Positions 1 to 7,918 of a stretch of DNA of 64,000 bases are shown here, one piece after another. The stretch's first letter is position 1. The number at the start of each line of letters is the position of its first letter. Source of the stretch: Mycobacterium sp. KBS0706 (GTDB taxonomy: Bacteria > Pseudomonadota > Alphaproteobacteria > DSM-16000 > Inquilinaceae); the NCBI RefSeq assembly GCF_005938675.2, contig NZ_VCCH02000004.1, positions 62,001 to 126,000 of the forward strand. The letters are read 5' to 3'. The position numbers and the translations under genes were made by a program. The notes under the pieces were generated by a model. The model was not told the DNA's origin, did no database searches, and saw only the letters and a program-made list of their open reading frames with translations.

Positions 1-2
1 TG

Positions 3-80
3 CGCCGCCTCGCGAACGCAGTGGTGGCCGGCGAGGTCCGCTGGCAAGGCGGCCATCATCTTGGGACCATGTGCCTATGA
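3..80 (+). CDS. Possible 3' end of a truncated gene
   Basis: One frame is open from the left edge to a TGA at 78-80 and encodes about 25 residues (reads RRLANAVVAGEVRWQGG then HHLGTMCL). The composition is high-GC and protein-like, unlike the AT-rich DNA that follows. It could be the C-terminus of a gene lying outside the window. Nothing is recognised and the piece is too short to assign, so the call rests only on the open frame and the abrupt composition change after the stop. Confidence 0.3.
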   Translation, partial: RRLANAVVAGEVRWQGGHHLGTMCL

Positions 81-387
81 ACGCAATGAATGAATTCCAC
101 GGCACAGCATTTTTGACATCAGTTAAAATATTATATCTCACAATACTGCAATAAATTGAAAATACTCGGAAGCGACAACCTACAAAAAATCATTGACAGG
201 ATTTAAATCCTGTATAATTCTTCAATATAGAAGCTGAGCGAGGCGCTCTAACTTAGTAATCCAGTATCTCGAAAAAAAATCGACCGACCATTTTTGCCGG
301 AGCGGCTCTGCGGCATGCGATGCAGGCGGAGCCTGTCGCGACAAGAAATTCGTGGCAAGCACCAAGGTAACGGATGAGGAGCGTATC
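81..387 (+). promoter_or_regulatory. AT-rich promoter region of the polyketide operon with an 18-bp palindrome
   Basis: This 307-base space has no convincing gene. Its first 170 bases are far more AT-rich than the surroundings. A perfect palindrome ACAGGATTTAAATCCTGT lies at 196-213. It overlaps the end of a TTGACA hexamer (193-198) and touches a TATAAT hexamer (213-218). The hexamers are only 14 bases apart, shorter than the usual 16-18, so the promoter assignment is uncertain, but the palindrome would sit where a repressor blocks RNA polymerase. The start codon of the first gene is about 170 bases downstream, leaving a long leader. The binding protein is unknown; no regulator gene lies beside it in the window. 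Confidence 0.5.
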
Positions 388-1431
388 ATGCCGACACTGT
401 GCAAGCCGGCCATCGATCTGCCGGAGTTCGTTGTAACCCATGACGAAACTGTCGACATGACCGAGCGGGTTCACGCTGATCATCCTCAGCTGGCGCTCGC
501 CATCCGGCTGATCAAGAATGTCGGCGTCGCGAAGCGGCACATCGTTCTGCCCGTTGCCGAGGCACTTCGCCACCCCGGCCTTGCCGCGCGCAATGCGACC
601 TACGAGCGGGAGGCGAAAAGCCGGATTCCGCAAGTCGTTGCCGAAGCACTCGGCAATGCCGGCGTCGGCCCGGACGATATAGACGCCCTCATCGTCGTGT
701 CCTGCACCGGGTTCGTGATGCCATCGTTGACGGCATGGATGGTCAATACGCTCGGCTTCCCACGCCATGTCGCCCAGATCCCGATCGCGCAACTGGGCTG
801 CGCGGCCGGCGGCTCATCGATAAATCGAGCGCATGATTACTGTCTGTCGCATCCGGGACGGAACGTTCTGATCGTTGCTTGTGAGTTCTGCTCATTGTGC
901 TATCAGCCGGACGATCTCGACGTCGGGAATCTGTTGTCGAACGCGCTGTTCGGCGACGCGATCGCCGCTGCGGTCATGCTTGGCGATGGCGGCACGGGCA
1001 TATCGATCGAGGCGCACTGCTCCTATATCCTGCCGGGAACGGAGAAGTGGATCGCCTATGAGGTGAGGGAAACCGGGTTTCACTTCATGCTCGACAAGCG
1101 GGTGCCCGACACCATGCGCGCCGTGACGCCGGTGTGCCAGGAGTTCGTCGCCGAACATGGCTGGAACATGTCGGATCTCGACTATTATATCATCCATACC
1201 GGCGGCCCCAAGGTGCTGAGCACCCTGCGGGACCAGGCCGATATCCGCGAAGAACGTCTTGAATACAGCCGCACAACACTGCGCGAGCGTGGCAATATAG
1301 CAAGCGCGTCGATTTTCGACGTGGCGCGGCGGATCTTCGACAGCGCCGACACAAAGCCGGGAGATACGTTCCTGATCGGAGGATTCGGTCCCGGAATCAC
1401 GGCGGAGCTCGCCGTCGGAACCTGGAGATAG
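388..1431 (+). CDS. rppA: Type III polyketide synthase, RppA-like (1,3,6,8-tetrahydroxynaphthalene synthase)
   Basis: Predicted cytosolic homodimeric ketosynthase condensing five malonyl-CoA into 1,3,6,8-tetrahydroxynaphthalene, precursor of flaviolin-type pigments. The 347-residue product carries the nucleophile in IAQLGCAAGG (Cys138), the His of IIHTGGPK (His270), the Asn of RGNIAS (Asn303) and the terminal GFGPG loop. The VVSCTGF cysteine falls at residue 106, the priming cysteine of actinobacterial RppA; all four numbers agree with that enzyme as I know it. This supports ATG 388, preceded by GAGGAG, over an in-frame GTG at 352. It is first in an operon, 3 bases before a MaoC gene. RppA-type enzymes are best known from Actinobacteria, so transfer is possible. 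Product identity is inferred from family similarity. Confidence 0.88.
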   Translation: MPTLCKPAIDLPEFVVTHDETVDMTERVHADHPQLALAIRLIKNVGVAKRHIVLPVAEALRHPGLAARNATYEREAKSRIPQVVAEALGNAGVGPDDIDALIVVSCTGFVMPSLTAWMVNTLGFPRHVAQIPIAQLGCAAGGSSINRAHDYCLSHPGRNVLIVACEFCSLCYQPDDLDVGNLLSNALFGDAIAAAVMLGDGGTGISIEAHCSYILPGTEKWIAYEVRETGFHFMLDKRVPDTMRAVTPVCQEFVAEHGWNMSDLDYYIIHTGGPKVLSTLRDQADIREERLEYSRTTLRERGNIASASIFDVARRIFDSADTKPGDTFLIGGFGPGITAELAVGTWR

Positions 1432-1434
1432 GAC

Positions 1435-1929
1435 ATGCCGGCACCGTGCCTGGACGATTTCGTGCCCGGAGCGATATTTCGGCATTGGCCCGGCAAGACA
1501 GTGACCGAGGCCGATCACGTGCTGTTCTGCCTGCTGACCCACAACACTCATCCCATTCATATCGATGCTCACTACGCGAAGAGCGCAACGCGGCATGGGA
1601 GGGTGCTGGTCGTCAGCAGCTATCTGTTTTCGGTGTTGCTCGGCATTTCGACGGCCGACATTCTCAGGAATGCGACGCGGCACCTCGACTTCCAGTCGAT
1701 TCGTCACGTCGCCCCCGTGTTTCACGGCGACACCATCCATGGCGAGAGCACGGTGCTGGATGTGGAACCGGCTCAGGAAGGAAACTCCACCGGGATCGTT
1801 TCCCTCGAAACACGGGGCTACAACCAGGATGGCGTCCTGGTGATTTCATTTCTGTCTCGCGTTGCGATCAGGCGGTCTTCAGACTCGGCGGCCGATACGC
1901 CGGCGGACGAAGCACAGGCTCAGTCATAG
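1435..1929 (+). CDS. MaoC-like hot-dog dehydratase (catalytically competent copy)
   Basis: The 164-residue protein has the hot-dog fold of the MaoC / (R)-specific enoyl-CoA hydratase family. It contains a segment typical of the hydratase active site (HNTHPIHIDAHYA, about residues 41-53), where family members bind acyl-CoA and place catalytic Asp and His. The usual partner motif region (HGDTIHGESTVLDV) is present near residue 100. The start ATG 1435 follows GGAG and lies 3 bases after the polyketide synthase stop, so the genes are translationally linked. The substrate is unknown; with an RppA-like enzyme upstream, it may act on a polyketide or CoA thioester. It is a close paralogue of the next gene. 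Confidence 0.75.
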   Translation: MPAPCLDDFVPGAIFRHWPGKTVTEADHVLFCLLTHNTHPIHIDAHYAKSATRHGRVLVVSSYLFSVLLGISTADILRNATRHLDFQSIRHVAPVFHGDTIHGESTVLDVEPAQEGNSTGIVSLETRGYNQDGVLVISFLSRVAIRRSSDSAADTPADEAQAQS

Positions 1930-1940
1930 GGGAGCTTGAG

Positions 1941-2396
1941 ATGTGCGCCGATCAGCAAACTGCTCAACGTGCAAAGATAGTGAGGGGAGGCCGATACTTC
2001 GAAGATTTTTCAATTGGCGATCTCTACCACCACTGGCCAGGGAGGACCATTTCGCAAAGCGATTATCGATTGTACTGCCTGATTACGCTGAACTATCACC
2101 TGGATAGCATCGCGATCCACCCCGGATACATATATTCCTTGTTGCTGGGACTCTCCATGAGCGATCTGTCCAGAAATGCGATCCGTCACGAAGAGCTGAA
2201 TATCCTGATCGGAGAGCAGGGCATGCGATGCGGCGACACCCTGTATGCCGAGACCGAAGTGCTGTCGCGGCAGAGCACACCGGATGACAGCCGCGGCGGT
2301 GTGGTCACGCTCGAGACCCGGGGTTTCAATCAGGCCGGTGCACCGGTCATGAGCTATCAGCGACGCTTGACGGTCAGGAAAGCCCCGGAGGAATGA
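1941..2396 (+). CDS. MaoC-like protein lacking the active-site loop (probable inactive partner)
   Basis: The 151-residue product aligns along its length with the preceding MaoC protein: YHHWPGRTIS matches FRHWPGKTVT, LLGLSMSDLSRNAIRH matches LLGISTADILRNATRH, and VTLETRGFNQ matches VSLETRGYNQ. About 15 residues are missing exactly where the catalytic THPIHID loop should be. ATG 1941 has a GGGGAG ribosome site and lies 11 bases after the first copy. The deletion is clean and in frame, which suggests a conserved pseudo-enzyme, perhaps the structural half of a heterodimer, rather than decay. Its 3' end overlaps the convergent ABC permease gene by 40 bases. Function unproven. Confidence 0.7.
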   Translation: MCADQQTAQRAKIVRGGRYFEDFSIGDLYHHWPGRTISQSDYRLYCLITLNYHLDSIAIHPGYIYSLLLGLSMSDLSRNAIRHEELNILIGEQGMRCGDTLYAETEVLSRQSTPDDSRGGVVTLETRGFNQAGAPVMSYQRRLTVRKAPEE

Positions 2397-3235
2397 GGCG
2401 ATCTGGCCGGCGTCGGCAGATCCGCCACCGGCCGGGTGCGCCGGCGCAGGGCCCGCCGCTGCAGCGCCGCCACCGAGATGAACAGCAGCACGCTGAGCAC
2501 GGTGATCATGGTCGAGACCGCGGCGATGGTCGGGTTGATCGAGAACTGCATGCTGAGCCACATCTTGACCGGCATCGTCGTCGTTCCCGGCCCGGCCAGG
2601 AACAGCGCGATCACGATCTCGTCGAAGGAGATCATGAAGGCGAACAGCGCGCCGGCCAGCACGCCCGGCCGGATGATCGGCAGGGTGATGCGGAAGAAGA
2701 TGGTCCAGGGCCCGGCGCCGAGCGTGCGCGCCGCGCGCTCCAGCGTCAGCGGATAGCCCTGCAGGCTGGCATGGACGTTGACCAGGACGAACGGCAAGGC
2801 CAGGACGGTCTGCCCGAGCACGATGCCGATCCAGCTGCCCACCAGATGCATCCGGCCGAAATAGAAGTACAGCGCCAGCGCCACCACCACGACCGGCACC
2901 ATCAGCGGCGACAGCATCAGGCCGAACACCACCTGCTTGCCGAAGAAGTGCCGGCGGCTGAGCACCAGAGCCGCGGCGGTGCCCAGCGGCACGGCCAGGA
3001 CCGTCACCGCCAGCGAGATCAGCAGACTCAGCTTCGCCGATTGCAGCCAGGCGCCGTCCGACCAGAAATTGGCGTACCAGCGCAGCGACAGCTCGCGCGG
3101 CGGGAAGTGCAGGTACTGGTCGCTGTTCAGCGACAGCGGCACGATGATCAGCGTCGGCACGATCAGGAAGGCGATCACCAGCCGGGCCGTCCAAGTGATC
3201 CACCGCCCGGGGCCGCTGCGGTCGGGCGCGCTCAT
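2357..3235 (-). CDS. ABC transporter inner-membrane permease, PotC-type
   Basis: This 292-residue integral membrane protein is the second permease of a spermidine/putrescine-opine-type importer. It has about six hydrophobic segments and an EAA loop that docks the ATPase (ARTLGAGPWTIFFRITLPII). Its ATG at 3235 overlaps the stop of the upstream permease in an ATGA junction, showing tight coupling. A 30-residue polar tail follows the last membrane segment and overlaps the convergent MaoC gene. The substrate cannot be read from the sequence. Confidence 0.88.
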   Translation of the reverse strand: MSAPDRSGPGRWITWTARLVIAFLIVPTLIIVPLSLNSDQYLHFPPRELSLRWYANFWSDGAWLQSAKLSLLISLAVTVLAVPLGTAAALVLSRRHFFGKQVVFGLMLSPLMVPVVVVALALYFYFGRMHLVGSWIGIVLGQTVLALPFVLVNVHASLQGYPLTLERAARTLGAGPWTIFFRITLPIIRPGVLAGALFAFMISFDEIVIALFLAGPGTTTMPVKMWLSMQFSINPTIAAVSTMITVLSVLLFISVAALQRRALRRRTRPVADLPTPARSPHSSGAFLTVKRR

Positions 3236-4062
3236 CGCGTCACCGGAACCAGCTGGTCGAGCCGGGCGAAGCGGCTGTAGACGGCGAGCAGCACCAGGGT
3301 CAGGACCAGCAGGATCAGCGACAGGATCGCCGCCATGTCCCAGTCGCTGAGGGTGAACACCTCCTGCTGGATCAGCACGCCGATCATGGTCTGGCCGCGC
3401 CCGCCCATCAGTGCCGGCGTGACGAAGTAGCCGAGGCCCATGATGAAGACCAGCAGCGCCGCCGCCGACAGGCCGGGCAGGCTGAGCGGGAAGAACACCG
3501 TCCAGAAGGCGCGCATCGGGCTGGCGCCCAGCACCTGCGCCGTCTGCAGCAGGCGCGGCTTGATGCCGACCATGACGCCGTACATGGTGATGATGGCATA
3601 GGGAAGCAGGATCTGGCCCATGCCGACCACCGTGCCGAAGGCGTTGTACATCAGATGCACCGGCTGATTGGTCAGCCCGGCCCCGATCAGGGCCGAGTTG
3701 ACGATGCCGCTGTCCTGCAAGAGGGCGATCCAGGCATAGGTGCGGACCAGGAGGCTGGTCAGCAGCGGGAACATCACCATCAGCAGGTACTTGCCGGCGC
3801 GCTCCCGCGGCAGGCGCGACAGGAAATAGGCGGTGGGGTAGCCGAGCAGCACCGCCGCCACGGTGACGACGAGCGAGATCTGGAAGGTGTTCAGCAGCAC
3901 CCGCTGGTAGCCCGGATCGGCCAGGGCCGCCCAGACCGCCTGCGCGCCCGCCGCCAGCCCCGGCTGGAACGGGGCCTGCAGCGTCATCGCCAGCGGCAGG
4001 ACATAGACCACCAGCAGGAAGACGACCGCGGGCGCGATCAGCCAACTGAATCTCGGCGTCAT
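3232..4062 (-). CDS. ABC transporter inner-membrane permease, PotB-type
   Basis: A 276-residue permease with a hydrophobic N-terminus (FSWLIAPAVVFLLVVYVLPL) and the EAA coupling motif (AQVLGASPMRAFWTVFFPLS) near residue 180. It pairs with the following PotC-type subunit to form the translocation channel. It starts 19 bases downstream of the substrate-binding protein gene and shares a 4-base overlap with the next permease, so it is part of the operon ATPase, binding protein, permease, permease read leftward. Confidence 0.88.
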   Translation of the reverse strand: MTPRFSWLIAPAVVFLLVVYVLPLAMTLQAPFQPGLAAGAQAVWAALADPGYQRVLLNTFQISLVVTVAAVLLGYPTAYFLSRLPRERAGKYLLMVMFPLLTSLLVRTYAWIALLQDSGIVNSALIGAGLTNQPVHLMYNAFGTVVGMGQILLPYAIITMYGVMVGIKPRLLQTAQVLGASPMRAFWTVFFPLSLPGLSAAALLVFIMGLGYFVTPALMGGRGQTMIGVLIQQEVFTLSDWDMAAILSLILLVLTLVLLAVYSRFARLDQLVPVTR

Positions 4063-4081
4063 GCTCGGCTCCCCGCCCGGC

Positions 4082-5125
4082 TCAGCGCACCAGCCAGCTG
4101 CTGTATTCGCGGTAGCTGGACTTCATGTTCGGCGCCCACCAGCCCATGTCGACCGGCAGCGTGCTGGCCAGGTTGGATTCGGCCGGCATGCTCTTCTTCA
4201 TCTCCGGGTCGATCTGGGCGAAGGCCTTCTGGTTGACCGGGACCAGGGCGATGGCGTTGGCGATCTTGGCCTGCACCTCCGGCCGCATGGCATAGGCGAT
4301 CAGCTTCATCGCCGCAGCCGCGTTCGGCGCGCCCTTCAGCACCGTGTAGTAGTCGCGATGGATCAGCGCCTGGTCCCAGACGAAGCCGATCGGCTGCCCG
4401 GCCTTGGCGGCGGCGACCACCCGGTTGTTCCAGGCGGTGCCCAGGCAGGCCGCGCCCTCGGCCACCAGCTGGATCGACTGGGCGCCGGAATCCCAGAAAT
4501 TCACGACCTGCGGCTTGATCTTGTCGAGCTCCTGATAGGCCGCGGCGGTGTCGACCGGATAGACCTTGGCCGGGGCGGTGCCGGCAGCCATCAGGCCCAT
4601 CTCGAGATTGTCGATCGGCACGTTGCGCATGGTGCGGCGGCAGGAATAGGTGCCGGTGTTCCACCATTCGGCCCAGGACCGCGGCGGCGTCTTCACCTGG
4701 TCGGTGTTGTACGTCATCACCGTGCCGTAGGTGTAGGCGGCCAGCGCATCGTCCATCGCCGCGCCCTCGACCAGGTCGGCCTTGGGGATGACGGTCCAGT
4801 CGAGCGGCACCAGCAGCCCGTCCGACTGGGCCTGGGCCACGTCCTGGTCGGACGCCATGAACACGTCCCAGGCGATGTTGCCGGACTTCGCCATCGCCGT
4901 GGCCTTGCCGATGCTGGAGGTGTCGTCGGCGACGACCTTGATGCCGGTCTCCTTGGTGAACGGCTCGAACAGCACCTGGGTCAGCACCTCCTGGATCGAG
5001 CCGCCCCAGGAGGCGACGACCACCTGGTCCTCGGCCCGGGCGGTGCCTTGCAGCGCCACGAGGCTCATGGCAAGGCCGGCGCCGCACAGCAGCCTGCGGC
5101 TGAAAGGCTGGATGATCTTGGTCAT
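4082..5125 (-). CDS. Periplasmic substrate-binding protein, PotD-like
   Basis: A 347-residue extracellular solute-binding protein. The N-terminus has an Arg-Arg pair, a hydrophobic stretch (LLCGAGLAMSLVAL) and an Ala-Arg-Ala cleavage site before residue 32. The mature start VVVASWGGSIQ and an Asp-rich hinge are typical of the spermidine/putrescine and opine-binding family. It delivers ligand to the two permeases downstream. The ATPase gene is 35 bases upstream in the same direction. The neighbouring MocR regulator and amino-acid oxidase-like enzyme suggest an amine, amino acid or opine ligand; this is inference. Confidence 0.87.
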   Translation of the reverse strand: MTKIIQPFSRRLLCGAGLAMSLVALQGTARAEDQVVVASWGGSIQEVLTQVLFEPFTKETGIKVVADDTSSIGKATAMAKSGNIAWDVFMASDQDVAQAQSDGLLVPLDWTVIPKADLVEGAAMDDALAAYTYGTVMTYNTDQVKTPPRSWAEWWNTGTYSCRRTMRNVPIDNLEMGLMAAGTAPAKVYPVDTAAAYQELDKIKPQVVNFWDSGAQSIQLVAEGAACLGTAWNNRVVAAAKAGQPIGFVWDQALIHRDYYTVLKGAPNAAAAMKLIAYAMRPEVQAKIANAIALVPVNQKAFAQIDPEMKKSMPAESNLASTLPVDMGWWAPNMKSSYREYSSWLVR

Positions 5126-5160
5126 GTTGGTTCCGTCCCTGTTTGTTGATGATTTGATGG

Positions 5161-6252
5161 TCAGGCGGCGAGCAGGATCATGGTCTCCGCCGGCCAGCCG
5201 AGTGTGACCGGCTGGCCGTCGGCGGCATTCGCCGGCCGGGCCGCCGCCCGCACCACGACGCTGTGGCCGGCGCCGAGCTCGACCCGCACGGTGCTGGTCT
5301 CGCCGCGATAGATCGTCTCCCGCACCGTGCCCGCGATGGTGACCTGCGGCGCGGCGGCCGCCCCCTGCCCCGGCAGGATCGAGATATGCTCCGGCCGGAT
5401 CATGGCGGTGACCGCGGCCGGGGCCGGCAGCTCGCGGTCGGACCGGACCTGGATCGGCGCCCCGCCCATCAGCGCGACGTCGTAGACGAAGCCCCGCCCC
5501 TCGCTGCGCCGCGCCAGCGCCCGGCCGGGCAGGAAGTTGGATTCGCCGACGAAGCCGGCGACGAAGGCGTCGGTCGGGCGTTCGTAGATCTCCTCCGGCG
5601 TGCCGGTCTGGGCGATCGCCCCGTCGTTGAAGACGCAGATCCGGTCCGACATCGTCAGCGCCTCGCCCTGGTCGTGGGTGACGTAGAGCGTGGTGATGCC
5701 GAGCTCCTTCTGGATGTGCTTGATCTCGATCTGCATGCGGTCGCGCAGCATGCGGTCGAGCGCGCCCAGCGGCTCATCCATCAGCAGGATCGCCGGCCGG
5801 TACACCACCGCCCGCGCGATCGACACGCGCTGCTGCTGCCCGCCGCTGAGCTGGGCCGGGAAGCGGCGGGCGAAGCCGCCCAGCCCGACCATCTCCAGCG
5901 CCTCGCCGACCCGGCGGCCGGCCTCCGCCCGCTCGACGCCGCGCATCCGCAGCGGGAAGCCGACATTCTCCTCGACCGTCATATGCGGGAACAGCGAGTA
6001 GTCCTGGAACACCATGCCGATGTTCCGCTTTTCCGGCGCCGCATGGGTGATGTCGCGGCCGTCGACCTCGATCCGCCCGGCGCTGGGGGTGACGAAGCCG
6101 GCGACCATCGACAGGGTCGTGGTCTTGCCGGAGCCGCTGGGGCCGAGGAAGGTGACGAATTCGCCGGCGGCGATGTCCAGCGACAGGCCGCGGACGCCGA
6201 TCGCCGACCCGGCATAGGTCTTCTGGATTTCCACGAGGCGGAGATAGCTCAT
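5161..6252 (-). CDS. ABC transporter ATP-binding protein, PotA-type
   Basis: This ATPase energises the PotB/PotC-type pair. It shows Walker A (GPSGSGKTT), Q-loop (VFQDYSLFPHM), the signature LSGGQQQRVSIARA, Walker B (ILLMDEPLGALD) and the switch His (VTHDQGEAL), followed by a C-terminal TOBE-like regulatory region of about 130 residues. ATG 6252 (363 residues) has GGAG at a good distance; another in-frame ATG at 6264 has a weaker site. It is first in the leftward operon, facing a divergent MocR regulator across a space with inverted repeats. Confidence 0.9.
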   Translation of the reverse strand: MSYLRLVEIQKTYAGSAIGVRGLSLDIAAGEFVTFLGPSGSGKTTTLSMVAGFVTPSAGRIEVDGRDITHAAPEKRNIGMVFQDYSLFPHMTVEENVGFPLRMRGVERAEAGRRVGEALEMVGLGGFARRFPAQLSGGQQQRVSIARAVVYRPAILLMDEPLGALDRMLRDRMQIEIKHIQKELGITTLYVTHDQGEALTMSDRICVFNDGAIAQTGTPEEIYERPTDAFVAGFVGESNFLPGRALARRSEGRGFVYDVALMGGAPIQVRSDRELPAPAAVTAMIRPEHISILPGQGAAAAPQVTIAGTVRETIYRGETSTVRVELGAGHSVVVRAAARPANAADGQPVTLGWPAETMILLAA

Positions 6253-6503
6253 GCTTCGCTCCATCGCCCTCGGACGGCGCCGCGACTGTCATACGGCTAC
6301 CTCCGACATCTCCCAGACAATGCCGTTTGTTCGGCTTCTTGTATGACCATACAAATCAGATTTGGTGAATGTCAACGGGCAATCCGGAGGATCCACAGCA
6401 TCACCGAAGCGCGTGATGCCCCATGTCGATGTGGATCTGCACGACCTCTTGCGCTTCGCTGTTGTATGGCCGTACAAGAGCAGTTCGAAAGACGGAGCAG
6501 GTG
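6253..6503. promoter_or_regulatory. Divergent control region with two MocR-type inverted repeats
   Basis: Between the ABC operon and the MocR gene lie two related inverted repeats. TTGTATGACCATACAA at 6339-6354 is perfect, with two 7-base arms and a 2-base spacer. TTGTATGGCCGTACAA at 6462-6477 has one mismatched pair. They are about 123 bases apart centre to centre. A CATAC half-site lies near 6290. GntR/MocR proteins bind such symmetric sites, so the divergent regulator is the natural candidate. The second site lies inside an artificially long version of the MocR frame, which supports the shorter start at 6504. Confidence 0.65.
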
Positions 6504-7910
6504 ATGGGGTCCGGACAATCGGCCTTTCTCGACGGGCTGCAGATCGCGGAGGGCGAGCAGCCGATCTACCGCCAGCTCGTCGACGCGATCTCCGGTCGGA
6601 TCGCCAGCGGCGAGTTGCAGGCCGGCGCGCGGCTGCCACCGCAGCGCGATATCGCCCGGGCGCTGGGCATCAACCTGACCACGGTGACCCGGGCCCTGAC
6701 CGTGCTGCAGCAGCAGGGGCTGGTGAAGGCGCGGCCGGGCCACGGCACGATCGTGGCGGCCCAGCGCGGCGACGACCAGGGCTTCCAGTCGGCGCCCAGC
6801 GACGACGCCGACACGGTCGACCTGTCGGTGAACCGCCCGGCCACCGCCGCCTATCTCGACGCGCTGGCCAAGCTGCTGCCCAAGGCCACGCGGGACCGGC
6901 GCTACCCGGCGCTGCAGGACTACCAGACCCCGGAGGGGCCGGTCTGGGCCCGGGCCGCCGCGGCGCGCTGGCTGGCCCCCGTCACGGGCAACGATGATCC
7001 GGGCCGGATCGTCCTGGCCGACGGCGCCCAGCACGGGCTGGCCTGCATCCTCGCGGCGTTGACCGAGCCGGGCGACGTCATCCTGGCCGACCTCGTCACC
7101 TATCAGGGCATCAAGGCGCTGTGCCGGTCGCGCGGGGTCGACCTGCGCGGCCTGCCGGCGGACCGCCAGGGCATGCTGCCCGACGCCTTCGAGGCGGCCT
7201 GCGCGCAATGGCGGCCGCGGGCGGTCTTCCTGGTGCCGAGCCTGCACAACCCGACCGCGGTGACCCTGCCGGCCGAGCGGCGCGAGGCCCTGGCGGCGAT
7301 CGCCCGCCGGCACAACGTCCTGATCATCGAGGACGACGTCTACCGGCCGCTGCTCGACGAGTCCCCGCCATCCTTCGCGGTGCTGGAGCCGGAGCTGACG
7401 ATCCATGTCAGCGGCTTCTCGAAATGCATCGCCCCCGGGCTGCGGATGGGGTTCGTGGCGGCGCCCAAGGCGCTGATCGGCCAGATCGCGGCGGCGCTGC
7501 GCTTCGACTGCTGGTGCATCAGCCCGCTGTCGGCCCTGCTGGGCACGCTGCTGATCGAGGATGGCATCGTCGACACCCTGATCGGCCAGCAGCGCGAGGA
7601 GCTGCGGCTGCGCCAGGACCTGGTGCGCACCGTGCTGCGGCGCTTCGACGTGCAGACCGGCGCGACCTCGACCCATGCGTGGCTGCATCTGCCGGAGCCC
7701 TGGCGCGGCCATGTCTTCGCGCGGATCAGCCAGCGCGAGGGCGTGAAGGTGCTGGCCGGCGACGCCTTCGCGGTCGGCCGCCAGGCGGCGCCGGACGCCG
7801 TGCGGATCAATGTCGGCGCCGCGCGGTCGCGCGACGACTTGCGGCGGGGGCTGGAGATCCTGGCCGAGCTGGCGGGGTCGGGCCACCTGCATCTCAACGA
7901 CATCGCCTGA
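6504..7910 (+). CDS. MocR-family (GntR-HTH plus aminotransferase-like) transcriptional regulator
   Basis: A 468-residue two-domain regulator. Residues 1-80 form a GntR winged helix (YRQLVDAISGRIASGELQAG and LPPQRDIARALGINLTTVTR). Residues about 110-460 resemble a class I aminotransferase, including the PLP lysine in SGFSKCIAPGLRMGF and the ED of IIEDDVYRPL. Such proteins sense PLP or amine/amino-acid adducts. ATG 6504 is chosen because GGAG at 6494-6497 is well placed. It is followed after 8 bases by a flavoenzyme gene and diverges from the PotABCD-type operon, so it probably controls both through the repeats at 6339 and 6462. Confidence 0.88.
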   Translation: MGSGQSAFLDGLQIAEGEQPIYRQLVDAISGRIASGELQAGARLPPQRDIARALGINLTTVTRALTVLQQQGLVKARPGHGTIVAAQRGDDQGFQSAPSDDADTVDLSVNRPATAAYLDALAKLLPKATRDRRYPALQDYQTPEGPVWARAAAARWLAPVTGNDDPGRIVLADGAQHGLACILAALTEPGDVILADLVTYQGIKALCRSRGVDLRGLPADRQGMLPDAFEAACAQWRPRAVFLVPSLHNPTAVTLPAERREALAAIARRHNVLIIEDDVYRPLLDESPPSFAVLEPELTIHVSGFSKCIAPGLRMGFVAAPKALIGQIAAALRFDCWCISPLSALLGTLLIEDGIVDTLIGQQREELRLRQDLVRTVLRRFDVQTGATSTHAWLHLPEPWRGHVFARISQREGVKVLAGDAFAVGRQAAPDAVRINVGAARSRDDLRRGLEILAELAGSGHLHLNDIA

Positions 7911-7918
7911 GGCGCCCG

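Noticed and set aside
193..218. Standard sigma-70 promoter formed by TTGACA and TATAAT
   Set aside because: Spacing of 14 bases is too short for a confident call; only the palindrome and AT-rich region are reported.
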